A DNA stretch of 64,000 nt from Echinarachnius parma (GCA_037951105.1 JBAMJV010003265.1:37521-101520), one strand, 5' to 3'; positions 46,293-56,384 are shown, counted from the first letter of the stretch. Program-made: numbers and translations. The notes: generated from the letters alone by a model not told the origin.

Positions 46293-47375
46293 TTATCGCA
46301 TATCATGGTAGCTGTGCTGAAGCCCTTGAGACTCACTCATATCGCAATCGGACAACTTGACGGCGGAAGGGTTGGTTATAGCGCTGCCGACGCGTTGACC
46401 ATGTTGGTGATTTTGAGATGATATTTCTCGCATATCATAATAGGTGTGACAGAGACCATTGGGATCTGATATTACTCCATCATTGCCTCTTGGGACAAAT
46501 AGATGACTCTTTGTTTTGATGTCTCTGTCTCTTGGTACGATATATCCTTCATCATCGTATCCACTTCCAACCGGTCGTGAAATGGACAGAGAATCATGAT
46601 CATTTATCTCACATCCATGATATGTGTGCTGGAGCGGTTCACATTCAAACTCGTTTGTATTCTCATGGCTGAGAGAAGTAGTAGTGAAGGAGGGAGGCTT
46701 CATGCTAGAGGCATCCATTGTATTTAGAGCTTTGTAAGCATGGTGTGCTAGGTCGTCGGGTTCATTAGGGCGGCGACTGCTTCCGTCGACGATCTTACTG
46801 GGGGCAAGATTCAAAGATGCCTTTGAGGACATATGAACCATCTTCACGCGCTTCATCTCTTCAGTAGGTGGAACGAGATATCCTTCATCGTCAAAAACTC
46901 TTACCGACCTCAAATCCGAAACGGGGTTTTGAGAATTTGGCTCTATGTATTTCGTACTCTCATTTGTTGCAGACCGCCATCCAGACAGACGCTTGTCTTT
47001 CTCATGAGTTGTCTCTTTTGGGCGATTTGCATTTATTGCTACTTTTATTTTTCTTTGCATTTGAATGGCAAGGGGATCAGGGACTGGTGCATAACCATAC
47101 TGCTCTTTAGTTTCCTTTCCGAATGTGGATAGCTCGACGGTGTCACCAAAGCTGGTGCCTATCGGTTCACTCGTCCAAGCTATCTGTGGCTGTCTGTCGA
47201 GATCATGAATAGTATCATATATGTTGTAGGTCGAGTCTGCATAGTAGGTACAATCTGGATCACTGTCGTTGCCAGTTGGATTAGCCTGGAGACCATCTCT
47301 AAATGGACGTATACCTACACCTTCTCCGGATGCTGATGGGGCATTTGGTAGAGTCTTTGTCACTTCGTAATACTT
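46293..47375 (-). CDS. Gene B cytoplasmic tail exon, tyrosine-motif rich
   Basis: About 360 codons following acceptor tcatttgcag/AAGTATTAC. The tail is hydrophilic with no membrane segment. Tyrosine motifs include CTYYADSTYNIYDTI, EQYGYAPVP, DDEGYLVPPTEE, HHAYKALNTM, DDEGYIVPRDRD, and three copies of a GLQHTYHDMRE-like repeat (QHTYHGCEI, CHTYYDMRE and QHSYHDMR). The YLVP and YIVP sites match the YxxP form bound by Crk/Nck-type SH2 domains. The middle (SSKASLNLAPSKIVDGSSRR) is homologous to the gene A tail. Entering in phase 1 from the transmembrane exons requires an acceptor a few bases further in (cgaag/TGACAAAG) or a phase-0 donor in the second transmembrane exon, so the exact junction is uncertain. 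Confidence 0.7.
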   Translation of the reverse strand, partial: KYYEVTKTLPNAPSASGEGVGIRPFRDGLQANPTGNDSDPDCTYYADSTYNIYDTIHDLDRQPQIAWTSEPIGTSFGDTVELSTFGKETKEQYGYAPVPDPLAIQMQRKIKVAINANRPKETTHEKDKRLSGWRSATNESTKYIEPNSQNPVSDLRSVRVFDDEGYLVPPTEEMKRVKMVHMSSKASLNLAPSKIVDGSSRRPNEPDDLAHHAYKALNTMDASSMKPPSFTTTSLSHENTNEFECEPLQHTYHGCEINDHDSLSISRPVGSGYDDEGYIVPRDRDIKTKSHLFVPRGNDGVISDPNGLCHTYYDMREISSQNHQHGQRVGSAITNPSAVKLSDCDMSESQGLQHSYHDMR

Positions 47376-47450
47376 CTGCAAATGAGACAAATAGTATAAC
47401 TATGTAAGTGCGGGCACGCAGTGCTGAAACTCGAGATATCTATTGTAGCT

Positions 47451-47466
47451 CCCCCCCCCCCCCCCC
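47451..47466. repeat. C-run in gene B intron
   Basis: Uninterrupted C tract between the tail exon and transmembrane exon 2. Confidence 0.85.
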
Positions 47467-47686
47467 TGCTCACCCCTCAAATATATCTTACCCTTGCCCC
47501 AGACACTGCATTATAAATAAATAACGCTAAGGAGACATCGTGCAAAATCATGAAATATATTTGTCTGTTCCAGTAAATGGACGTTTAAATAAATAAATGT
47601 ATGCAATTTGCCCTGACTTGTATTCAATATCAAAACGTCGATGGAATCAAATAGTATGATGTTATATTGAATTTTTTGTATGTCAC

Positions 47687-47833
47687 CCACCATTTGATTC
47701 AAATTCTCCAGATGTCTTCGCCGCTTTTGATGCGCCCATCGAATGATGATCAGTAGAAGTAATACAGTTGTCACAGCCATGAAAGAGAGCGCTGGAATTG
47801 TGATTTGAATAGGAAGTCCGACATAGGTTCTGT
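47687..47833 (-). CDS. Gene B transmembrane exon 2 (alternative)
   Basis: 147-bp exon. The acceptor is tttgttcaacag/ACAGAACC and the donor GGTGG/GTGACAT (phase 1-1). It encodes RTYVGLPIQITIP, a hydrophobic helix (ALSFMAVTTVLLLLIII), then the basic stop-transfer RWAHQKRRRHLENLNQ. It is 42% longer in hydrophobic core than strictly needed and fits one membrane pass. It parallels transmembrane exon 1, 118 bp upstream, in sequence, phase and splice sites. Including both would give two helices, so one or the other is expected in a given mRNA. An additional in-frame donor (ATG/GTGGGT, phase 0) lies 7 bases before the phase-1 donor. Confidence 0.8.
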
Positions 47834-47950
47834 CTGTTGAACAAAAGTATGCATTGTAGGCTACAGGTAAACAATATTCGATAAAAGTGGTATGTTGTCA
47901 TTCCAATTATAATACTTGACCTTAACATCCTTATATTCTGTATATGTCAC

Positions 47951-48088
47951 CCAACCTCTGATTAAAATTCTCCAGTTGTCTTCGCCGCTTCTGATGCGCC
48001 CTTCGGATGAATATCAGTATAAGTAACACAGTTGTCACAGAGAGCGCTGGAATTGTGATGCGTGTAGTAAGTCCAATAATGGTTCTGT
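47951..48088 (-). CDS. Gene B transmembrane exon 1 (alternative)
   Basis: 138-bp phase 1-1 exon. The acceptor is gatcaacag/ACAGAACC and the donor GTTGG/GTGACAT. It encodes RTIIGLTTRITIP, a hydrophobic helix (ALSVTTVLLILIFI) and the basic RRAHQKRRRQLENFNQ. It is closer to the gene A transmembrane exon at its start (GLTTRI is shared) than exon 2 is. It duplicates exon 2 with both splice sites preserved, the usual signature of mutually exclusive exons. Confidence 0.8.
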
Positions 48089-48532
48089 CTGTTGATCACA
48101 AATATAAGTACAAAATCTTCAATAGTAGGCTGTAATTTCAAGTGTAATTCTTGTTCAACCGTAACTTGCTATGATGGATCTACTAACTCTCATCTAGCAT
48201 GTCTAGTAACAACCTTCGAGAAAATGGTAGGTCATATTTGAATTTGTGATGCTTGTTTCCAAACATAACATTTGCAAATAATGGAAGGTTCTATAAAAGG
48301 AGAAAATGGAAAGGGTAACATTACAAAATACACATTTTGTGTACATCAATTATCAAGTTTGTTCAAATTGGTTGAACAGTTAGAATCAATGCTCATTCTA
48401 ACTGGTCTTCCTAGTATTAAACTAATTTTCCTCGCAGGAGCAATCACGAACACGATTAATACGTGCAATTTACCATAACCATGGCTTCCTCAGATTAGAT
48501 TACTGAACAAAGTTAAATAAATGGTTACAGTC

Positions 48533-48797
48533 CGTTATTCCGAAGGTTCGTTATTCCGAAGGTTCAGTTATTCCGAAGGTTCGTTATTCCGAAGGTTCGT
48601 TATTCCGAAGGTTCGTTATTCCGAAGGTTCGTTATTCCGAAGGTTCGTTATTCCGAAGGTTCGTTGATCCGAAAATAAAATCGGGTTCGTTATTCCGTAG
48701 GTTCGTTATTCCGAAGGTTCGTTATTCCGAAGGTTCGTTGATCCGAAAATAAAATCGGGTTCGTTATTCCGAAAATTAAATCGGGCTTGTTATAATA
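48533..48797. repeat. 16-bp tandem array, left arm of inverted pair
   Basis: Repeats of GGTTCGTTATTCCGAA, with variants gatccgaaaataaaatcgg. The array runs as the reverse complement of the array at 48953-49285, so a transcript could fold into a long hairpin. It lies in the gene B intron between the stalk and transmembrane exon 1. Confidence 0.95.
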
Positions 48798-48952
48798 CTA
48801 TACAGTAGTTTGAGTTTTGTTTATTTAATTTACAGCCTGCATTAAGCATACCCATCCCCCTTTCCCTCCCTTGGCCAGACCAATCAAACATTTAAGTTTA
48901 TTTTATCTCTTTATATGAAATTATAGCATTATAACAAACCCAAATTCATTTT

Positions 48953-49285
48953 CGGATTAACGAACCCGATTTCATTTTAGAAATAGCGAACCTTCGGAAT
49001 AACGAACCCTCGGAATAACGGACCTTCGGAATAACGAACCTTCGGAATAACGAACCCGATTTCATTTTAGGAATAGCGAACCTTCGGAATAACGAACCTT
49101 CGGAATAACGAACCTTCGGAATAACGAACCTTTGGAATAACGAACCTTCGGAATAACGAACCTTCGGAATAATGCAACAAATTTTCGGATTAACGAACCC
49201 TATTTCATTTTCGGATTAACGAACACTCAGGTATAGGAAATTTGCGTGTTCGGAATAACAAACCTTCGGAATAACGAACCGCACC
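48953..49285. repeat. 16-bp tandem array, right arm of inverted pair
   Basis: Repeats of CGAACCTTCGGAATAA with variants gaacccgatttcatttt. It begins about 42 bp into the intron, counted from the stalk exon donor at 49327. The spacer to the left arm is about 155 bp. It shows the same unit variants as the left arm in mirror order. Confidence 0.95.
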
Positions 49286-49327
49286 CAAATAAATAATGCT
49301 AACAACGTTTTCAAACAGTATTCCTAC

Positions 49328-49606
49328 CAGATTCTTCCGAGTCCGTTGTCCAAGCTTTAGTCGTGTGACTGATCACATTGACATCTAACTCATCGTTGTT
49401 TATATTCCGGGGGTCAACGGATAGGAGGGACGTGACTCGGCTTGTAGACGAAAGGGTTGTCAAACTGGAAGCATCTGAGTCTGACTCAAAGGTTGTTCTG
49501 TCGATGGATGAGATTGAAATGCCTTGGTCTGACGAAAACAGGGTTGTCGAATTGGAATTATCTGAGTCTGATTTAATTGTTGTTCTTGAAGTGGATACGC
49601 GTTCCT
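49328..49606 (-). CDS. Gene B stalk exon, Ser/Thr-rich
   Basis: A 279-bp (93-codon) phase 1-1 exon. The acceptor is tttctatttag/AGGAACG and the donor ATCTG/GTAGGAAT. It starts EERVSTSRTT and ends AWTTDSEESG, matching the gene A stalk at both ends. The centre (SNSTTLFSSDQG, TTFESDSDASSLTTLSST) is an extra Ser/Thr/Asp-rich stretch, partly an internal duplication of the T-FESDSDAS motif. It is a probable O-glycosylated spacer between the HYR array and membrane. It has no cysteine, unlike gene A. Confidence 0.8.
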
Positions 49607-49790
49607 CTAAATAGAAAACAAAAATTATCAATCCAGAATAAAGTACACCAATAATCAGTACAAAAAAGGCATCACAGTAGATGTCATGAGTTTTTGGACG
49701 TGAGTTTTTGATTTAAGCAATAGATCATATAAATATGTCAATATTCAAAATTACACATAACAGATAATGACTAGAAATACTTACAAGAAT

Positions 49791-50166
49791 GACAAATTTT
49801 AAAAGCGAAATAGGTATTGCTTACAATACCACACGAGACGACCATATTTCTAGACAAACAAAACACTACGTCAGAGCCAGCTGGTGTTAACCTCCTCTAA
49901 ATGCAATGATAGGCTCTGAATACGGTACGAACACGTAATGCTAGGTCAGGCTAACATCTTAACCGATGCAAACATGAAAATAACCTTGCATGTGATTGCA
50001 AGAATCCAGACCAGACATTGCAGCATGTGGTAACTGTTTAACTTTTACGATGCTTTCCCGATGGCTTTAAGAGAATTCATCAAACAACATTATGCGGCTC
50101 TGACCTGGATAATTAACTTAGATTTGACATTTTAGTTTGCGCATATGAAACAAACAAAAACATATA
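49791..50166. repeat. Exon-less HYR intron unit, left edge of gene B array
   Basis: It contains the intron landmarks ctacgtcagagccagctgg, cccgatggctttaagag and tttgcgcatatgaaaca without a HYR exon, directly left of the Tc1-type insertion. The part at 49791-49865 (ttttaaaagcgaaat, acgagacgaccatatttct) recurs at 52395-52470. Confidence 0.75.
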
Positions 50167-51818
50167 CACTGTTGGTCATAATGTTGGAATATTTTTTTTT
50201 AAGATCTAACTTTATTCTTTTTCCTTTTTTTTGCGCCGAATGAATCCTTTTAGACTCAAAATAATCATTACATTATGTTTCTAAACTACCAATGTACAAT
50301 GCATAGTAGCATGAATTTGCATTATTAATTCATTCTTTTGTTTTGAGCTTTGAAAGGCAGGACCTTTGATGATTGGCCCCTTTCCTTCTCCAAAGCGTAT
50401 GTCCAACGAGTCATCGTTATGGGTTATTTTTCAAAGTTGGCCGTGATATTTTCAACCAAAATTGGCACAGAGGCTCTCGAGGTCATACCCGGTCCAATGC
50501 CATTGGCTACCCGCCGAACGATGCTTGTGCTCCACCAGGAAGGGGTGTCAACAAGCAATGTCCACTATTTCGTTGGACCATTGCATGTTAAGGTCTGTAA
50601 ATTCCTCAGATGTTATCGAGAGAAGGGTCAAGTAAAGCCAAGATTTTCTCTAGGACGTCTACGATTGACCACCAGGATAGATTATCGCAAATTGCTTACC
50701 CTGTGTCGTAGAAACCGGAAATGCCAAAAAGGAGCCTTCGACGACTATGAAGAAAACACTATGGAATCAACGCCTTCCGCCAAACTGTACATCAGCAATC
50801 CCTCTAACATGATCACATAGCAAGACAAACTACCAAGTGTCCACCCAATACCATGTAACCGAGATTTACCGGATGTCCCTGGACTAGGGAGCACAGAAGA
50901 TTTCCGCCCTGGACACTAGAGATATGTCATCTTAATGGGTACGAGCCATAACATCCTTGACCGAACAAATGGAAGACAAATGGTTTGCCGATTACGTGGC
51001 GAGAAGTTCCAAGTTATCTGCATTCACTAAACGACTTGAGTTTGTGACGTCCCAACAGTGGTATGGCTCGTACCCATTAAGATGACATATCTCTAGTGTC
51101 CAGGCGGAAATCTTCTGGGCTCCCTAGTCCAGGGACGTCCGGTAAATCTCGGTTACATGGTATTGGGTGGACACTTGGTAGTCTGTCTTGCTATGTGACC
51201 ATGTTAGAGGGATTGCTGATGTACAGTTTGGCGGAAGGCGTTGATTCCATAGTGTTTTCTTCATAGTCGGCGAAGGCTCCTTTTTCGCATTTCCGGTTTC
51301 TACGGCACAGGTTAAGCAATTTGCGATAATCTATCCTTGTGGTCAATCGTAGACGTCCTAGAGATAATCTTGGCTTGGACTTTACAGACCTTAACATGCA
51401 ATAGTCCAACGAAATAGTGGACATTGCTTGTTGACACCCCTTCCTGGTGGAGCACAAGCATCGTTCGGCGGGTAGCCAATGGCATTGGACCGGGTATGGC
51501 CTCGAGAACCTCTGTGCCAATTTTGGTTGAAAATCTCACGGCCAACTTTGAGAAATGACCCATAACGATGACTCGTTGGACATACGCTTTGGAGAAGAAA
51601 AGGGGCCAATCATCAAAGGTCCTGCCTTTCAAAGCTCAAAACAAAAGAATTCATTAATTAATGCAAATTCATGCTACCATGTATTGTACATAGGTAGTTT
51701 GGAAACATAATGTAATTATTATTTTTAGTCTAAAATGATTAATTAGGCGCAAAAAACAGGGAAAATAATAAAGTTGGATCTAAAAAAAAAAAACATTCCA
51801 ACATTATGACCAACAGTG
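50167..51818. mobile_element. Tc1/mariner-type foldback element
   Basis: 1,652 bp. The ends are CACTGTTGGTCATAATG and its complement, flanked by TA (50165-50166 and 51819-51820). Arms of about 780 bp (50167-50950 and 51060-51818) are inverted and similar throughout, with a loop of about 110 bp. The open frame in each arm (156 and 109 codons, starting KGRTFDDWPL) is mirrored between arms and resembles no transposase I recognise. Other HYR units show the empty site acatatatgagc, and this one shows acata, element, tatgagc. Nonautonomous. Confidence 0.85.
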
Positions 51819-51914
51819 TATGAGCACATCTTCGGGAATGCTATAATCTACGAGATATAGCTTAACTTTTAGTTCAAGTACTCGTGTTACTTTAATACGT
51901 CAGTTTGTTATTAC

Positions 51915-52154
51915 CTTCTACCGTGACAGTGAACGAGCACGTTGCAGTAAGTACTGATGCATCTGTAGCGGTATAGGTCACTGTCGTTGTCCCGATGGCA
52001 AACGAGTCTCCAGGACTATAGTCTGAAGTAAGAGTAAACACCCCGGAATTGTCGGTGGCAGTAGGCGGTGTCCATGTGATAATGACTTGGGTCTCAGAAT
52101 TGGAATTCTCAGTTAAATCCGTTGGACAGTCAGTTATGATCGGTGCTTGAGAAT
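51915..52154 (-). CDS. Gene B HYR exon B1 (most C-terminal visible)
   Basis: 240-bp HYR exon. The donor is TAGAAG/GTAATAAC instead of TAGTAG/GTAAG, changing the last residues to VTVE. Variants are PTDLTENSNSETQV, AIGTTTV and DASVLTATC, where the usual Gly of ASGLTA is Val. The frame is open. It lies 100 bp right of the foldback element and is the last HYR before the stalk. Confidence 0.88.
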
Positions 52155-52666
52155 CTAGACCAAATAATAATTTAGTGGATAAACTATGAACAAGCGTTTC
52201 GAAAATTAAGATGAGTAACAGCGTTATCCGTTAGCAACCCAGCATAATATAAAATATGCATAAGGACTGGATCACAAAGATGACGAAATACCAGGCAAGA
52301 TGCAGCTGTCAGTGATGTCTTTAGTTTTCATTTGAGTAACATTTTGGAAAAGTTTAACATATTCTCTTCGGCTACTAAGTGGTAACCAGTGCAACATTTT
52401 AAAAGCGAAATCGGTATCGCTTACAATACCACACGAGACGACCATATTTCTAGACAAACAAAACTCTACGTCAGAGCCAGCTGGTCTTAAACTCCCCTAA
52501 AGGCAATGATAAGCTCTGCATACGGTACGAACACTTTTTGCTAGGTCATGCTATCATCTTAACCGATGTAAAATGAAAAATAGCCCTGCATGTGATTGCA
52601 GGAATCCAGACCAGACAGTGCAGCATTTGATAAATGACTGCCTTCTACGATGCTTTCCCGATGGCT

Positions 52667-53304
52667 TTAAAGGGACAGATCCTCTTTTACAAAACGTCAG
52701 AACAGTTTCCAATTGACGGATGGGTATGAATGTAACACACCCCCAAAAAATCAGATCGAACAGCCTTGTAATTTGGATTCTACGAATGAAAAACGAATGC
52801 TTCCCTCCATCAAACTATATATCGGTCAATAAAGAAGTTTAACTGATTTAGCATAATATTACAACAATATTGTAATTATTATTGTAAAGGTGTTGTGAAG
52901 CCGACATTTGTAAAGGTATGTCACAAGAAAAGATCTAAAAAATGAAGAATATATAATTACACGTAGTCAGTTTAGGCGAGTTTTGGATATTTTGTTTAGT
53001 AACCGCTTACCCATTGTGATGTGTGTGCGGGTTACGTAGCTAGCGCGGGACACTCAGGGGTCACGCATAGCGCTGTGGCACTCCGTGGAATCCGTGAGCG
53101 AACTTTCCCACCGGGTGAATACACGTTAAGTGCAAAATTAAACGCGACCTGTCGTTGTATTATTTTGAGGGCTATAACTCCACGAAAAAGAGATTTCAAG
53201 CTCTAATTTTTCAGGCATGCCGTTTAATGACATTTTCTTTCATATAAGACAAAAACCTCGCAACTTTTGAAATTTGGCTTGCAAAAGAGGGAATGTCCCT
53301 TTAA
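52667..53304. mobile_element. TTAA-flanked MITE, inverse of copy at 13.5 kb
   Basis: TTAA at 52667-52670 and 53301-53304, with termini AGGGACAGATCC and the complement of AGGGACATTCCC. The element is inserted in the HYR intron motif cccgatggctttaagaggatt. Interior landmarks (tttgaaatttggcttgcaa, gagatttcaagctctaat) are the reverse complement of the 13547-14193 element. Confidence 0.8.
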
Positions 53305-53493
53305 GAGGATTTATCAAACAATATATGCCGCTGCGGCTCTGACCTGTATAACTAACTTGACATAATAGATTGCGCATATGAAAATAACAAAAACATATAT
53401 GAGCACATCTTCGGGAATGCTATGATCTACGAGAGATAGCTTAACTTTTAGTTCAAGTACTCGTGTAACTTTAATACGTCAGTTTGTTCTTAC

Positions 53494-53733
53494 CTACTAC
53501 CGTGACAGCGAACGAACACGTTGCAGTAAGCCCCGATGCATCTGTAGCAGTATAGGTCACTGTCGTTGCCCCGATGGCAAACGAGTCTCCAGGACTATAG
53601 TTTGAAGTAAGAGTAAACACCCCGGAGTTGTCGGTTGCGGTAGGCGGTGTCCATGAGATAATGACTTGGGTCCCAGAATTGGAATTCTCAGTTATAACCG
53701 TTGGACAGTCAGTTATGATCGGTGCTTGATAGT
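53494..53733 (-). CDS. Gene B HYR exon B2
   Basis: 240-bp HYR exon, phase 1-1. Variants are DYQAP, CPTVITENS (Val for Asp), IISWTPP and TLTSNYSPG. Frame and cysteine pair are intact. Confidence 0.9.
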
Positions 53734-54375
53734 CTAGACGAAATAATAATTTAGGGGGTAAACTATGAACAAGCGTTTCGAAAATAAAGATGAGTAGCAG
53801 CGTTATCCGTTAGCAACCCAGAATAACATGCATAAGGACTGGATCACAAAGATGACGAAAAACCAGGGAAAATACAGGTGTTGATGTTTTTGTTTTTTAT
53901 TTGCGTAAAATGTTGGAAAGTTTAACATATTCTCTTGGGCTAATTAGCGGTAACCAGTGCAATACGTATGCGGAATCAGATTTCATAGCCAAGAGCTTGT
54001 ACAAGACTCTACGTCAGGGTCAGCTGGTTGTAAACTCATTTAAAGGCAATGGTAAACTCTGAATACGGTACGAACACTTTTTGCTATCAGGTCAGGCTAT
54101 CATCTTAACCGATCAACATTTTAAAAAAGCCCTGCACGTGATTGTAGGAATCCATACCAGACAATGCAGCATGTGCTAAATGTCTGCTTTTTACGATGCT
54201 TTCCCGATGGCTTTAAGAGGATTCACCAAACAACATATGCGGCTCTAATCTGGATAACTAACTTAGACTTGACATTATAGTTTGCGCATATGAAAAAACA
54301 TATATAAGCACATCTTTGGGAATGCTATGATCTACGGAAGATAGCTTTACTTTTAGTTCAAGTACTCGTGTTACT

Positions 54376-54871
54376 TTAAAGGCGATTTAGACGGGTATAT
54401 CAGACGCGCGAATCCATATTGCGCACTTTTACGCACGGTACGTAATCCCCCTTTTCTCAATTATAAGTAGCGATCGCAAACTGTGCCAGTTCACGAACGG
54501 CCGAGTCGAAAACAGTCGCGTTCAAAATGTTTTTTTTAAACCAAGGAGGTACTCAAATAATGGTCGAAAAGAGATCCATCAGAGATTTTTACGAGCGAAA
54601 GAATTACTCAACACGCACAACCGATCTCGACTTCACAGGTGCCGCTGCAATTTTATCAGCTCGAGCGGTTCGACTACCTCAATGTACAGTTTATCGCTCG
54701 GTACATAGCTACCAGCTATGATTCATGCAATTTCATATGAAGGCCCGTGTTGAGATATTCCTAAGCACCGCTTTAGATTGATCAACTACACATATACCTC
54801 GGGAAATTACGGGGGATTGCGAGTTGGATTTTGCTGACTACCCATTTTAACACTGGCATATTTGCCTTTAA
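54376..54871. mobile_element. TTAA-flanked MITE beside HYR exon B3
   Basis: TTAA at 54376-54379 and 54868-54871 with termini AGGCGATT and the complement of AGGCAAAT. Other units have the empty site cgtgttactttaatacgtcag; here the element separates its halves. Its right edge is 19 bp from the donor of HYR exon B3. The interior is CpG-rich and noncoding. Confidence 0.75.
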
Positions 54872-54890
54872 TTCGTCAATTTGTTCTTAC

Positions 54891-55130
54891 CTACTACCGT
54901 GACATCGAACGAACACGTTGCAGTAAGTCCCGATGCATCTCTAGCGGTATAGGTCACTGCCATTGCCCCGATGGCAAACGAGTCTCCAGGACTATAGTTT
55001 GAAGCGAGAGTAAACACCCCGGAGTTGTCGGTGACAGTAGGCGGTGTCCATGAGATATTGACTTGGGTCCAAGAATTGGAATTCACAGTTATATCCGTTG
55101 GACAGTCAGTTATGATCGGTGCTTGAGAAT
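54891..55130 (-). CDS. Gene B HYR exon B3
   Basis: 240-bp HYR exon with the most substitutions in gene B: ITVNSNSWTQVNISWTPPTV, AIGAMAVTYTARDAS and CSFDVTVV. The open frame is kept. It is outside the 3,315-bp duplicated block. Confidence 0.9.
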
Positions 55131-55808
55131 CTAGACAAAACAATAATTTAGGGGGTAAACTATGAACAAGCGTTTCGAAAATTAAGATGAGTAACAGCGT
55201 TATCCGTTAGCAACCCAGCATAATATTCATAAGGACTGGATCGCAAAGATGGCGAATTACCAGGCAAGATGCAGCTGTTGATGTCTTTGTTTTTCATTTG
55301 CGTAACATTTTGGAAAAGTTTAACATGTTCTCTTCGGCTACTTAGCGATAACCAGTGCAATACGTATGCGAAATCAGATTTCCTAACATAGAACTTGTTC
55401 AAGACTATACCTGTATACGTCAAAGCCAGCTGGTCTTAAACTCCCCTAAAGGCAATGATAAGTTCTGAATACGGTACGAAAACGTTTTGCTATATCAGGC
55501 TATCATCTTAACCGATTGAAAATGAAAAAAAGCACTGCATGTGATTGCAGGAATCCAGACCAGACAGTGCAGCATGTGATAAATGACAGCCTTTTACGAT
55601 GTATTCGCGATGGCTTGAAGAGGATTCATGAAACAGCATATGCGGCTCTGACCTGGATAATTAACTTAGAATTGACATTATAGTTTGCGCATATGAAACA
55701 AACAAAAACATATATGAGCATATTTTCGGGAATGCTATCATCTACGAGAGATAGCTTAACTTTTAGTACAAGTACTCGTCTTACTTTAATACGTCCGTTT
55801 GTTCTTAC

Positions 55809-56048
55809 CTACTATCGTGACAGCGAACGAACACGTTGCAGTAAGTCCCGATGCATCTGTAGTGGTAAAGGTCACGGTCGTTGCCCCGATGGCAAACGAG
55901 TCTCCAGGATTATAGTCTGAAGTTAGAGTAAATACCCTGGAGTTGTCGTTGGCAGTAGGCGGAGTCCATGTGATAATGACTTTGGAACCAGAATCGGAAT
56001 TCTCACTTATATCCGTTGGACAGTCAGTTATGATCGGTGCTTGAGAAT
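55809..56048 (-). CDS. Gene B HYR exon B4
   Basis: 240-bp HYR exon. Diagnostic residues are DISENSDSGSKVIITW, TANDNSRVFTL, SDYNPGD and VTFTTTDAS. The donor side reads VTIV. Identical to B8. Confidence 0.9.
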
Positions 56049-56384
56049 CTAGACAAAATAATAATTTAGGGGGTAAACTATGAACAAGCGTTTCGAACAA
56101 TAAGATAAGTAACATCGTTATCCGTTAGCAACCCAGCATAATATGCATAAGGACTGAATCACAAAGATGACGAAATACATTACCAGGCAAGATGCAGCTC
56201 TTGATGTTTGTTTGTTTTTATTTGCGTAACATTTTGGAAAAGTTTAACATATTCTCTTTGCTACTTAGCGTTAACCAGTGCAATACGTATGCGGAATCAG
56301 ATTTCCTAATTAAGAGCTTGTACAAGACTCTATGTCAGAGCCAGCTTTACTTTACTTTACTTTAATACGTCAGTTTGTTCTTAC

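Noticed and set aside
48533-49285. CRISPR-like regular repeats
   Set aside because: Units are contiguous 16-mers without unique spacers, in an animal intron, arranged as an inverted pair.
50350-51632. Mirrored 156- and 109-codon frames as host genes
   Set aside because: They lie in the two arms of a transposable foldback and are copies of each other; no known domain.
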